NCBI GenBank assembly: GCA_963853835.1
Contig: OY970826.1
Coordinates: 4,820,001 to 4,884,000 of the forward strand
Length of the DNA: 64,000 bases
DNA from: Calendula officinalis
Taxonomy: Eukaryota > Streptophyta > Magnoliopsida > Asterales > Asteraceae
Direction: 5' to 3'
The stretch's first letter is position 1; every line of letters begins with the position of its first letter. A model generated the notes under the pieces. That model was not told the DNA's origin. It ran no database searches and saw only the letters and a list, made by a program, of their open reading frames with translations. The position numbers were made by a program, and so were the translations under genes. Positions 22,733 to 35,233 of this stretch are shown here, in pieces.

Positions 22733-23411
22733 GCTAACTGTGTTCATTAGACAAAAGCAAGAAAATATGTCAAATAACAATAAATGACACTAAATAGAAA
22801 AGCATATTTAAACTTTTTGAAAAGCCAGATACTAAATCAAATTTTCCAATAAGGAAACTTAATTCAACCAAAGATGAACACCATTTTACATTAGCATAAA
22901 CCAGGAAACTTATTAGAATTATCAAATCCTTTAAACTTTGAGTAAAAAACTGAATTTCATAAATAAACATGTCAAATTCCTATAAGAGTCTGCCCTAATA
23001 AGAACATAAATGGCCAAAAGCATCAAATTTATCATGTATGCTCGCAGTTTGGTGAAGATACGAGGCAAAACCCCAAAAAAAAACATGCAGAATAACAAAT
23101 TGGTTCACAAATTACAAAATCAGCATGATATTTCTACCTTTTGAGCCAACTGAAAGATAATTTTGAACATCTACGTAATCTTAACACTATTTCCTCACTA
23201 TGCATATCAAATCTCGTTGATTTTAAAGTTTAAAGCCAAATCCAAGTCACGCATAAGACAGATAATAGAACTACTACTGAAATGAAGGCAGCAGCGATTC
23301 GCATTGGAAAAAATACATAAAAATAATATTTTCAAACAGGGTAGTATGGAAGAAATAACAATCCAGTTTATGGTTTCTATAAGAGAGCCATCAAGAAGAG
23401 AATACAAACCT
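22733..23411 (-). other. RPS21: Predicted 5'-UTR intron of RPS21
   Basis: On the minus strand the sequence CATCGTAG|GTTTGTATTC gives a donor and TTAGCAG|GTTTTC gives an acceptor 24 bases before the ATG. No coding potential between them. Leader introns are common in plant ribosomal-protein genes. Confidence 0.6.
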
Positions 23412-23475
23412 ACGATGGCGATTGTTTAGTCCGGCGGAGAGATGCGGCGGTGAGCGTCTGGCTTTAGGGATATGA

Positions 23476-23501
23476 AAACCCTAATTGCATAAGTTTATAT
23501 A
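23476..23501 (-). promoter_or_regulatory. RPS21: Telo-box and TATA box of RPS21
   Basis: AAACCCTAA (23476-23484, plus strand) is the telo-box found in promoters of plant translation genes. TATATAAA (minus strand, about 23494-23501) is an appropriate TATA box upstream of the non-coding first exon. Confidence 0.6.
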
Positions 23502-23859
23502 CGAAGGGTAAAATTAGGGGACACCTAATCAGTTTGGCCCCTAAACTATTCTCTTATATGCAATTTTGCACCTTCAGTTGAGTTTATTGTTTTGATCTAT
23601 GGGATTTAAACTTACTTATTCACAAAGGCATTTTCGAGAAATGTATGTATTAAAAAAAATTATGTACTCTTTTTTTCTTTCACTTGGTTTTTGTACAACT
23701 AGTTTTACTTAGTAGAGTTTTAACGACGCATAATCATGTAAAATATGGACATCCAAGAATGAGTATTATAGATAATCACAAGTGAATTGCATTATCTCTG
23801 TCTCATTATATAATTATCAGATATGTATATAATTATCAGGTAAATATAACATAATTATC

Positions 23860-23956
<97 letters not shown>

Positions 23957-24632
23957 ATTTATGTTTGTGTTTGTATTTCGTTTATGTTGTTGAGTGAATG
24001 ATGCATGTTAGTCCGTTGATGTTAGTCTTTTGCTTTTTATGATCCGTAAGTCTTTGTCTACATCTCACAAGCTTGGGATGTTTGTAAGTTTTCGGAGTTC
24101 AGCGTTTAACTTTATGCAGTCTTCCAAAAATTATATAGAATTGTGTTAGAAGATAAATATCATTATTGTTGTATCTATATATATCATGTAACCTACAAAT
24201 ATACCTATTTAATACTATCAATAAATCATTCAGATTCCTTCTTCTATAGTGTTAGCGTTACAACAATGGTTTATACGAAGTAGTTATTTTGTAACAATTT
24301 TAAGCATTAATTTTCTGCTAACGCCCTAAAAGATAAAAAGATTAATATAAAAACCATTAAAAACATTGAATCTTTTACATGAAATTATAGTAAAAGTCTT
24401 CTAAACACATTATTTGTTAGCTTTATGAAAACAATTATACACTTGCCAAATATATAATCTGAAATTCATATTGTAAATCCTCATACATGTGAGCAGTGGA
24501 AAAGAGATTCTATACCAATGTTCTTTTTAGCAACTATGAACAAATTAACAACCTATTAACCTCTAAACATTCCATAACAATAAAAACATAACAAATTATA
24601 TAAATATCTCAAATTTCTACCATTTCCATCCC
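23502..24632. other. Intergenic region with a TA microsatellite
   Basis: No gene seen between RPS21 and the methylesterase, apart from the methylesterase 3' untranslated region at the right end and the long TA repeat. Confidence 0.45.
23863..23949. repeat. (TA)n microsatellite
   Basis: More than 80 bases of uninterrupted TA dinucleotide. Not inside an LTR, unlike the two TA tracts at 31.5 and 44.1 kb. Confidence 0.95.
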
Positions 24633-27452
24633 TTACGCGATTTGAGCAACCTCGATCAAAATTTTGTGCAACGATTGCGGTTTGGAGAAAAACGGGCAAT
24701 GATCACTACCTTTGATCTTGAAAACACCTTCGGGCGGATTTTCTCTCACGAGTTTTTCTTGAATATCGGGCGAAAGGGCGTGATCTTCAAGTGTTTGAAT
24801 GTAGAATCTTCGGCCCGTTCCGTATTTCTCTTTGGATAATGATAGGTTTTGCATTATGGGCCCGAGTGGAATGGGCCTCATGGAAACCATTGCTAGAGCA
24901 ATATCCTGCAAAAAGTCAACCATGTGTCACGTTAAAAAGTCAACGTTTAATTAAGTGAACATGTTACCTTTGTAGGAGATTGATTAAAATATAATCCACG
25001 CATTTGTTGCTTCTCGAACATGAATCCGGTTGCGGGATTGTCTTTCCCGTTTCCGTGTATTAAGAATTTTGATTCCTTCATAAACAGTTCTGCAGATCCC
25101 AACTGAAAAAAGATAAATTTTTTAGTCAAACATGAGACTTAAATGACGTTGACTTTGACTTTGAGTTTCAAGGTCAAATTGACAGCTTTTCCACTACACA
25201 ATTTATACCGATTTCTTAAAAATTAAGCAAGCATTTTAATGGCAATAAATATGAATCTCATTATTTCATTATTAGCAACCACCTTCAATGCAAAAAGCAA
25301 TATGAATGGATCAAGTTGGGTTTTTATCTCAAACGGGTCAATTCAGAAACTTAAGTTAAAAAAGAAACGGGTCGAAGTCGTCCAAAAGGGTATTTTTAGT
25401 ACATACAACCTTCTAAATCGCTTTATTCAAATATTTAGATTATTATTGTAATAGTTTTTTTTCTTAATCTTATTTAGAGTGTATTTACGTTTTCTTAAAG
25501 GAAATTGTCAGAAAATTTCGATAATTTAGCAATGGTATGTTTTGATAAGTATAACCTCTTAAGGTTCATTTGGTAATTACATGTTTTGAGCCAATCTGTT
25601 AACTAAAAAAAGTTTCTTTAAACATATTTAGGTATTATTATTATGCTAAAACTACCAAAGTACATCGCTAAAAAACTTGAAATCAATAGAATGGACTTTA
25701 AAAAATTATAATTACCAACATGACCTGCTATTTAATAACATTTGCCCCAAAAATAATAGGACAAAAAAGTATTTGTGGGTCAACCCAACTGACCCATTAC
25801 TCAACCCGCCAATTTTGCCACTTGTAGAGTACAAGTTTCTATGCATAAATTACATACCTGTTCCGCAAAAACATCAAACGCTTTCTGTCCATCAGCTACC
25901 ATTGTACCACATAAAAATACAGCTTTTGAAATCTTTTGTTGAAAATGCTCCAATGCATATGAAACACAAGCACCCCCAATACTATGTCCCACCAATATTA
26001 CCTACAAAAATTCATAATTAAAAAAAATATTAAAGGTGGAAAAATATCTATAAGTAAATGGTCAAATCTTAAAAGGTAAAAGATAATTTTATTTATTACC
26101 TTTTCATCTTCGGGTAAGTTTTGCAAATAATCAATTAATGGTTTTGAATAATCTTGTAATGTGGTGACATTATTTGTATCCTTCAAATCGATACCCGAAC
26201 CGGTAAGATCTAAAGCAGTGGGAATCATTCCCGATTCTTCTAATAAAGCAATAGTTTTGTACCAACACCATGCTCCAAACCCTTCTCCATGTATTAAAAC
26301 TATTTTCTTCGTTTCAAGATTTTCCAACATTTCTGGTGACTGAAAATAAAAAAATAAATTAAAATTATGTCGGAAAATGTAAAAATAATAAATTGTCTAC
26401 ACTCACTCATTTCCAACTTTTTTCCTAAAATAAAAGAAGATTAAAATCCAATTACTGCAGCTACAAATCAAAATAATGAAACACCAATAGAAAATATAAA
26501 TAGCATCTGAATGAGTAGTATCTGAATGATGCAGAGGTCTGAATGATTCAGATTTCCCGTGACATCTGTCCGATTAAGAGACAGAACAAGTTGAATTTTT
26601 GAATTTTTGATTCAAATGTTGATTAAGAGGTCTTACCAAACACTCTGAATCTGTCCGATTAAGAGGCTGACCTCTTAACTGAATCATTAAGAGGCTTACC
26701 AAACAACATCTAAGACAACAAAAAAAACACGCCTAAATAGTAAACTTCATAAAGGCTATATGATTATGCAGAGGTCTGAATGATTCAGACTTCCCGTGAC
26801 ATCTGTCCGATTAAGAGACAGAACAAGTTGAATTTTTGAATTTTTGATTCAAATGTTGATTAAGAGGTCTTACCAAACATTCTGAATCTGTCCGATTAAG
26901 AGGCTGGCCTCTTAACTGAATCATTAAGAGGCTTACCAAACAACATCTAAGACAACAAAAAAAACACGCCTAAATAGTAAACTTTATAAAGGCTATATGA
27001 TTATCAAGATACTACTCAAGAAAAAAAAATCTAAAAAAAAAAAACTTTTTAGACAAATCTAAAGTGAAAATTTCACTTTTCCGTTAACACCTTTTCACCA
27101 AATTAAGCATATTAAATAACCAAAGTAAATTCATCAAATAAACAAAAATATCTAAAAGCTACTAGAATTAAATTTAAGTGACCTGTTTTTGCTGTTTAGG
27201 GGTTGTCAACGGTGGATCTCCGACGGGATTACTCCGGCGACGGGAGCTAGTAGATCCAATCCGGCGAGACATAGAACCTTCAAATCGTTGCGACGATTGG
27301 TGATGTTGAATTGCGAGTGATAAAGCTTGCATATGCAATAATTCTTCATCTGTTTGCAATTTCCTCTGTGATCGATTCCCGCCGCCAGCTCTCCTGCTAC
27401 TTTTTGACCCATTATGATTACCTTTCGTCTTGGAACTAAATCGATTTCCCAT
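24633..27452 (-). CDS. Methylesterase, MES11-type alpha/beta hydrolase
   Basis: Five exons on the minus strand: 27452-27183, 26339-26100, 26001-25858, 25102-24968 and 24905-24633. All have GT-AG introns and phase 0, giving 353 residues. Exon 1 encodes a basic N-terminal extension (90 residues, MGNRFSS start) with a LLHMQALSLAIQHHQ segment, as in Arabidopsis MES11-MES15. The hydrolase domain (about 95-353) has IVLIHGEGFGAWCWYK, the nucleophile elbow VGHSIGG (Ser177), Asp304 in TLEDH and His332 in KGSDHCPF, matching the SABP2 triad in order and spacing. The family demethylates small methyl esters such as methyl-IAA, methyl-jasmonate or methyl-salicylate. The substrate cannot be read from the sequence. 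The MGNRFS start fits an N-myristoylation signal. Intron 1 carries a 237-bp tandem duplication. Confidence 0.9.
26530..27003. repeat. 237-bp tandem duplication in intron 1 of the methylesterase gene
   Basis: Copies 26530-26766 and 26767-27003 lie head to tail with only a few differences. Each contains CTGAATGATTCAG and GAATCATTAAGAGGCTT, plus several CGATTAAGAGG words in both orientations, so the unit itself is rich in inverted repeats and may derive from a hAT-like MITE. Confidence 0.9.
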
Positions 27453-29531
27453 TTCTTAACAGATTTCAAAATTGACAGTTACAGATTGAAATTAAATGAA
27501 ATTGAAGATGTGTCTCGAGTATAAAAGCAACTAATTTGAGCTGGCGAGCTTGTAATTGGTTGATTGTATAATTTTGAGTGTTTATTTAGGGTTCAGAGAA
27601 GAGGGAGATTAGGTAAAGGTACTGTGAGAATTTATTATGATAATAATAGTTAGAATAGGGCCACACAAAGAAGCTGAATTTGCGACTCAATTAAAGGTTG
27701 GTTTTTCACCGATTTTACGATTTGATTATGAAATTTCTGAGTTCTTGTGGGGTAGTCTGTTCTTGTTTTTGAGTATGTGAAAAAGTGTTCCGCCGAAAAG
27801 GGGAATCTAAATCGACACTTTATTTTTACATGTTACAAAATCGGATGTGATCTATTTTTAATTGTAAAATCTGTTTGATTCATCGGTAACACAATTTTTT
27901 TTCATTCTGTTAATAAATTTTTAACTAATATATACAGAATACGTACTTACTCCGATTCAAAATAACTGATACACTTTGGATTTTACGGATTTTGAGGCAA
28001 AAGTATATAATGATGGTTAAATTAGATTAATTAGATGGTTAGTGGGAAATGAGTCCCACACTTTTAAATAAAGTGGAGTTAATGATGTTTAAAAATAAAA
28101 GTAAGGGTAAATGGGTCTTTTCACTTTATTAAAGTAGATAGTTAGTGAGTGTGTTTCCCACTATTTTTTGCCAAATAAGATAAATTTTCAAAGTGTATCA
28201 CTTATTTTGATACACCCTAAAAAGGAAAGTGTATCACTTATTTTGAATCGGAGGAAGTATAAAAATTAAACATGCATAAAAATTAAACATACATAAAAAT
28301 AAAAAATATTGATATTTTTTTCCCATTTTTTATTTCTTTTCTTGGACCAAACACAAATCTTCTACCTAAAAATGTGTCGTTTTCATATCGAGATTCCAAT
28401 GCTTGTGTTTTTTTTACATGAAATGTTCTTTTTTGAAAGCTCACTCTTCACAAATTCCGCTGAAACCATTTCCTTGATTTTGTCTTTTTTTTTTAATTGT
28501 TCACGATATGTCTGAACATTGGCTTTTGGATTTCATTGGGACATCCAAAGGACGTTGGATTGATTCGGACCGAAATAGGTTGTTCGAGTCTCTGCTACCT
28601 TGGACTACATCTTCAGACTGTTTCCTTCTACCATGAACAAAAGGCTCAGGATGATGTCACTTTTAGCGTGTTTTATATAAAGACTACGCGTTTATAATTT
28701 AACTCATTATGTTGGTATTATTCTAAACAACGACCAAACACATTGTCTGCGTTTTAATTGAAAATGCATTGTATGCGCTTCACATTACCATTAAATTTTG
28801 CGTATTCCTAATTTGTCAAAGTTGAACACTTTCATAATCAAAGTTGAACGCATATTTGTTTCACTCTTCCACAACTTTGAGGCAAAACATATCAAAATCT
28901 AGGTGTTTGTTATGTTTTGGGTCCACATAGATACATCTAAGTTTACGCCAAAAGAAGTTCTTCGGCTTGGGACCACTTTAAAACAGTGTGGGTTGAGCAG
29001 AGATAGATGATTGTGAAGTGGATTATATGTATTTACAAGTAAATTTTAGTTATTATTTTTTTTTTTAAATGCATTATAAGGGGCGTGTTGGAGCCTTTTT
29101 AAAAAAATGTATTATAAATTTTGGTTATATTAAAAAATGTATTACTATAATTTTTAGATGATGAAGCTACTGTAGCTACACGACAACGAACTATTTTTGT
29201 AACGATAAAATATATATCAAAATCAATTAGCAGGAAGTTAGAAAAAAAATTACATCTATTTTTCTTAAGCCAACATTTCAAGCTAAACATGTAGAGCTTT
29301 TTTCCATATATCCAAATAAATAAAAATTCTAATACTATCAAACAAGTCACATTTTCTCAGCAAACTATTATGTGACCCGTAAAGAGTAATCCTTTTATTC
29401 CCTCAATTATGGAACATTACTTTTTATCTTCTCGCAATACATTGTCAAAAGAACACCAAATAACACGTCCAAATAGTCTAATTAGAGGTTACGAAATTTT
29501 ATTATACTACCGTGAACTTGCTAGTAGTATA
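27453..29531. other. Intergenic region upstream of the methylesterase gene
   Basis: Contains the methylesterase promoter at the left and one mariner-type MITE (27950-28257). A short frame around 28500-28700 has no family I recognise and its codons look random. No other gene supported. Confidence 0.4.
27950..28257. mobile_element. Mariner/Stowaway-type MITE with a doubled right end
   Basis: Left end CTCCGATTCAAAATAACTGA, right end TCACTTATTTTGAATCGGAG, TA on both flanks. Same family as 21631-21903, in the opposite orientation. Near the right end the terminal segment GTGTATCACTTATTTTGA occurs twice, about 35 bases apart, with ATACACCC after the first copy and ATCGGAG after the second. Confidence 0.7.
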
Positions 29532-29774
29532 CTCCCTCCGTCTCATAAAAAAGTTATCATTTCTATTTTCAATTTTGTCCTACAAAAAAGTTCTCATTTT
29601 TATAAAATAATATTATTATTATAGACCCCACCACCTAACTATCTCTTAAATACAGTTTCTCTCTCAAAATAACCTTATATTTTAATAAAAATTAATATCA
29701 AATATCACACTACTAACTATTGCCTAAATACTTGTGCCCAAATGAAATGGTAATTTTTTTTGGGACGGAATGAG
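29532..29774. mobile_element. Mariner-type MITE flanked by TA
   Basis: Left end CTCCCTCCGTCTCATAAAAA and right end TTTTTTTGGGACGGAATGAG, TA at both sides. Classic Tc1/mariner MITE termini. It ends only 3 bases before the target duplication of the Mutator-like element that follows. Confidence 0.75.
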
Positions 29775-30364
29775 TAATAAATATAAGAGTTAATTACACA
29801 AATGGTCTTTTAAGATGATACCACATTACAAGTTGGGTCCTAAGTTTTAATTTCAACAAGTGTAATCCTTTATGTTTACCAATTTTGCACGTTTGGTCAT
29901 TTAGGCCAAACGGTGTTAAATTTTCTGTTAAGTAACCTCATGTGCAATGCACATAAGGGTATTTTTGTCTTTTCTCACTCCATCTTCTTCCCCCACTTCA
30001 TCTTTTTTCCCCAAAATCAATACCCTAATTTGAAATCATAAAATACTCCATCAACAACCCTCAAATCACTATCACCATAACTAAAAATTTTGAAATTGCC
30101 TCTCGAATTTTCTCCAAAATAACCATCCACCAACATCGGATTCAGTCTAACCGCCACCTCCGCCGCCGCCATCAAGTGGGTTTTGACCCGAATCAAGAAA
30201 CTGGTTCTTGTGCGTTGGAGGGTTGAACTCTATGCTTCCTGGGTTGTACCTTTTGGGTTGTGGTGGCATCAAGAGTTGTTGTTCAAATGGCAATTGGATT
30301 TGATTTTGAAAATATTTGGTTTTTTTAATGTAAACTACCATACTTTGGAGTTGACTACCACAGT

Positions 30365-30946
30365 TCACTTTTTTCTTTGACTGATGATGAGAGTGTGACC
30401 TACTTTTCGGCCACTGCTATTGAGCACGGTGGCGTTGTTTAACTTCTCCTTCAAATTATTGATCTCCGCCTCTTTATTTTTCACCTCCGTCTTCAATTTA
30501 TCCATTGCCGCTTCATACGGCGCCACCACCTCCCTCAGTGTAACTCCGGCAACCGTCCTCCTACAAACCGCCTCCATTCCACCACCACTGCCGCCGCCGC
30601 CGCCTGCTCTCACTATACTCTTACAAAATCGCTCTCTTAAAACCCCTAGCTTCCTCAGCTTAGCTACAACCTCCATGTCAGCCGACCTCATTTTTTCTGG
30701 ATCGAAAGGACAGTGAGCTTCATGTAAGCTAACATACGCCTTCTTAAAAAACGACACCGTTTTGAACACATCACTCATTAAAGTCACCATTTCTATATGT
30801 TTCTCTGTTTTATAATCAATCGCCGCAGGCGCCGGAGACGTTTCCTCTACTTCAAAATTAGGGTTTTGATTTTGGGGGAAAAGATGAAGTAGGGGAAGAA
30901 GATGGGAGTGTAAAAAGACAAAAATACCCTTATGTGCATTGCACAT
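30365..30946 (-). pseudogene. Captured DUF641 (GIL1-like) gene fragment inside the Pack-MULE
   Basis: Open frame of 193 codons. The first ~35 residues are encoded by the transposon arm. From about residue 48 the frame reads like the conserved N-terminal part of the plant DUF641 family (GRAVITROPIC IN THE LIGHT 1 and relatives): VTLMSDVFKTVSFFKKAYV, LHEAHCPFDPEKMR, LRKLGVLRERF, then a Gly run and a coiled coil (AAMDKLKTEVKNKEAEINNLKEKL split here as separate words of the same helix). The family protein is about 450 residues, and everything beyond the coiled coil is missing. GIL1 proteins act in light and gravity signalling. This copy is a truncated fusion and is unlikely to keep that role. A Gly-rich stretch at 30150-30180 may be more of the captured gene. 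Confidence 0.75.
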
Positions 30947-31050
30947 GAGATCACTTAACGGAAAATTTTAACACCAATTGGCCTAAAGGACCAAACGTGC
31001 AAAATTGGTAAAAATAAAAGACTACACTTGTCGAAATTAAAAGTTTATAA

Positions 31051-31685
<635 letters not shown>

Positions 31686-31715
31686 TTTGGCGTCATCCGT
31701 GGGACCTCGAACGAA

Positions 31716-32400
31716 ATGGTCCAAGAAAATCCGTTAAACGACGCCGATCGTCAGCAAGTAACGCCGATTCGGCTCAGGGAGCCACCAGGAGGGGTACTTA
31801 CACCGGCATCGACTTCCACATGCCCACCACCCGAAAGCGGGGGAAATGAACCTACCCCCGAAGAGTTGGAAGAATATAACATCTTCTGCAAATTCAGAAA
31901 AATGAGGCAGATGGAGAAAACCCAGGCGAAATTGAAGGGTGAAATGCTCGGGGTAGATAGGAACTTAACGTACTCAAGCGATGATGAGTCGGTAGAAGAG
32001 GTGTACAAAGATCCATCTCCCCCAAGAAGAGCTCGAAGAACGGAGACCATCCCGGCCGAAAGGCCAGAAGAAAGAAGACACCCTTTGCAAAAGAACGAAA
32101 GGGAAACTTCCTATCGCCTCACCACATCCGGTCCGAAGGATTTTCGGTCTCCGTTCACGGACGACATCAACGAAATGCCCATACCTCTGGGTTTAAAAGG
32201 TCCAGAGTAAAAACATATGATGGAACCGTAGATCCAGACGATCATGTGGCCAGTTTCCGGTGGGCTGTAAGGATGATCCCGATGGACCCCAGACTTTGGT
32301 GTCTATACTTCGCAGGGACCCTGGAAGGGTCCGCAAGGTACTGGTTGTCAAGTCTTCCTCAAAGGAGCATCTCCAATTTCGAAGATTTGGTTTTGCAGTT
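31716..32400 (+). pseudogene. gag, first part
   Basis: The frame begins MVQENPLNDAD and runs to 32210, then shifts frame and continues in the frame of 32246-32400. Landmarks are FCKFRKMRQMEKTQ, FRSPFTDDINEMPIPLGLKG and, after the shift, DPDDHVASFRWAVRM and the retrotransposon gag core FAGTLEGSARYWLSSLP. These are typical of Tat-type gag (capsid) proteins that package the RNA. The gene is broken by the frameshift and then by the solo LTR. Confidence 0.75.
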
Positions 32401-32401
32401 T

Positions 32402-35228
32402 TGTAACACCCAGATTTTTACAAATATTTAAAAAAATTTAAGTACAAGATTTAAATAAAAACGTCCCATAAATAAATCTCAGATATAAATATTTAACATT
32501 TAAAACGTAATTATTGCGGAAAAAGTTTTAAATAAAATTTAACTTTTAAATAATAAACATTGTTCCACATCAACTCTTAAAAAAATTATACAGCGGTCAA
32601 CCGTCCACCTTCTCTTTTCCTTTGCTAGTACCTGAAATAGTGGGGGAAAGTTTTGGTCAGCTGGGAAGCTAAGTGAATAATCTCAAAATGCATACAATCA
32701 TAACATACAACAAATGAGGGCACATCGGTGTACTCCTACTCAGAATCTACTCAATTAATTAGTCAGATTTATTTCTCAGATTTTATTACTCAGATTTTAA
32801 TTTATATAGCGCGCTTGTGTGATTCGGGTCGATCGCCCCTCCTCACACCTCAGATAGGCATAAGCCAAAACTCAGACGGGAGTGATCCCAAAAACTCAGA
32901 CGGGAATGATCCCAAAAACTCAGACGGGAGGTGATCCCAAGATATGCATATAGCCAAAAACTCAGATGTATGTTATTATGTTTTATTATCTCTTTAACAT
33001 AATTATCTCAGATGCCCTAGTAAGTAGTAGCACAGAATGACCCTGTTCCGAGCTCGGTTACCCAGGCACAATGTCTCAGATCAAAATAAATCAACAGATG
33101 CTCAGATGCTCAGATAACATATCAACTCAGATAACACATAAGGTTCAACTAATATAACACATAAGTCATGCATGTACTATGTTAAAACTGAATACACGGT
33201 GAGAATATTCACCTCAAGAAACGTAAGCTCCAAAGGCTTCCCGACAATCAAAGGCACAACAAGTTATCTCTTCGACGATCCTAAAACATAAAATGAAACC
33301 CCGAATTAAAATCCAACCCAAGGACTTATTTTAGAAAAGCTGGCAGCACCCGTCGGTCTCACGGAAACTGTCATAACTCCTAAACGGCTCACTAGAGTTT
33401 TCCCATATTTTTACCATATAAACTAGACACCCAGAACTGAAAATCATTGTGAGACGGTCACTGGCCAAAACAGATTCTAACGGTCTCAAAATGGTGTCAC
33501 AAGACAGACATTCTGTACAGATCAGGTTCCTAACAGCAGCATATTGAAACGGGAATAACTTTTAAACCGTAAATCCTATTGACGAGTGGTTTGCGGAAAT
33601 GGAAAGCTATCTCAGAAAGCTAAACCCCATCATGGGCCAAAAATCCAAAATCTTATTTTAAACAGGTCAAAACAGCTATGAATCGGAAGGGCAGAATCTG
33701 CCAGAAAAAGTCTTTAACTTTAAAACCCGTTTTAGCAACCCGACCCGTTACCCAAAAACCCGAGCATCCAAAATGGATACCCAACACTCCCGTTTACTTC
33801 AGAATATTTAATTTCTCAAAACTCAGTTTTAAAATGTAAAAGTTTCCCGGTTGGGAAACCAAGAACCCCGCGGGTTCGGTTTCCCGTTCGGTTAACAAAA
33901 TTCAGGTTTTAATAGAAGATACAAAACCAGAGGCTCTAAATTATTTAAACGGCTCCGGGTGTCCGAGCCTCGGATCCACCAGTCATCGAAACCCAACCAA
34001 ATCTAACTAACAAAATGGAAATCAGTAAACGATTTTAGAAATGAATTTCAAGAAACTTTTAACAATAATTCAGCACAGCGACAATTTACGAGAATGGCCA
34101 TAATTCACTGACCAAAACTCGGATTGAAGAAAGGTCTGCGGTCACGGTTCCCTAACTCAGAGGACTACAAATGTGTGTGAGATGGTTCTTCCCTAAAACC
34201 GACTCTAAGAGCTTCGAAAACTGGTTGCAACAGACGAGGCAGAATCTGCCAGAAGATCAACATCAAAATTACAATAATAACACCACCAAAACCCGACATC
34301 TCCAATAACCAAAAATCAAAATCAAAACAATAATGAAAACGATTATCAACTACAAAGAAAATGGAATGAGGATTATACCCTACGAATCAAAAACGCGGAC
34401 GACGAATGCACGAGCTTGACGTGCTTGCTGACCAATTCCAAACGCGACCTGCTTGTTTCATCCTAATTCATTCTCCTCTCCAATGTGACGTGGCTTCCAA
34501 GGAATTAATTCCTTGCACATGAGCTGCTTTGCGTAATCCCCTTTTATGTGCAAATAAATCTCCACAATTTGATTGACCTGCTTGTCGAATCAAACTTCAA
34601 GAATGTCACGTGCCTTGATTCTTGTTTTCCCACCGTCCCAGTTAATTTCAAGCCATAAAACCACCGGCTCCTTCTTGTCTCTTATATAAACTCACGATAG
34701 GTATTTCTGATTGACAACAAAATTACGAGGGCGTAGGAACTCTCGTCATGTGAGGGGTTTCTTTTGTCGAGTACGGCTACCAAAAGGATGGAAGTGAAAC
34801 CCTATTTGGCCAATTACTATTAGGCGACACCACAAGGAAATGGGCTTCAGCCCTAACCAATCACATTTGGCCCGAGACGATTAAAACTTGCCAACCAAAT
34901 AATAAACTCCTGGACTCGGCCTTTGGCTGGCCCGATTCACTAAAATGCCACTAAACTCTCGGTTATTAAGCCGAGTTAAAACCCAACACGCCCACGCGAT
35001 TCACTAAAATGCCACTAAATAACTTCCAATTAATCACTTAAATGACCAAGTAGTTAAAACGTCTAAGTATTTAACGCGTCTAATAAATTGTTGACTAATT
35101 TTAATTAACGTCTAATTAAAACGAACAGTCTAACTTCATTATAGCAAATTTACTAATTATTCATTTTAAACTTAAATATGACGATTAAAATAATATTATT
35201 CAATGAATACAAATTTCGAGGCGTTACA
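32402..35228. mobile_element. 2.8-kb solo LTR inserted in gag, AGTTT duplication
   Basis: Begins TGTAACACCCAGATTTTTAC and ends GAGGCGTTACA, an inverted TGTAAC/GTTACA pair. The 5-bp AGTTT occurs on both sides (32397-32401 and 35229-35233), the duplication size of LTR elements. No gag or pol sequence is inside, so it is a solo LTR left by recombination or a non-autonomous element. Long LTRs starting TGTAACACCC are characteristic of Tekay/Del chromoviruses, hence a tentative assignment. Bases 32850-32960 hold three near-identical units around ACTCAGACGGGAGTGATCCC. Confidence 0.8.
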
Positions 35229-35233
35229 AGTTT

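Noticed and set aside
28497..28697. 66-codon frame in the intergenic region
   Set aside because: No family motif, no matching splice context and no support on the neighbouring sequence.
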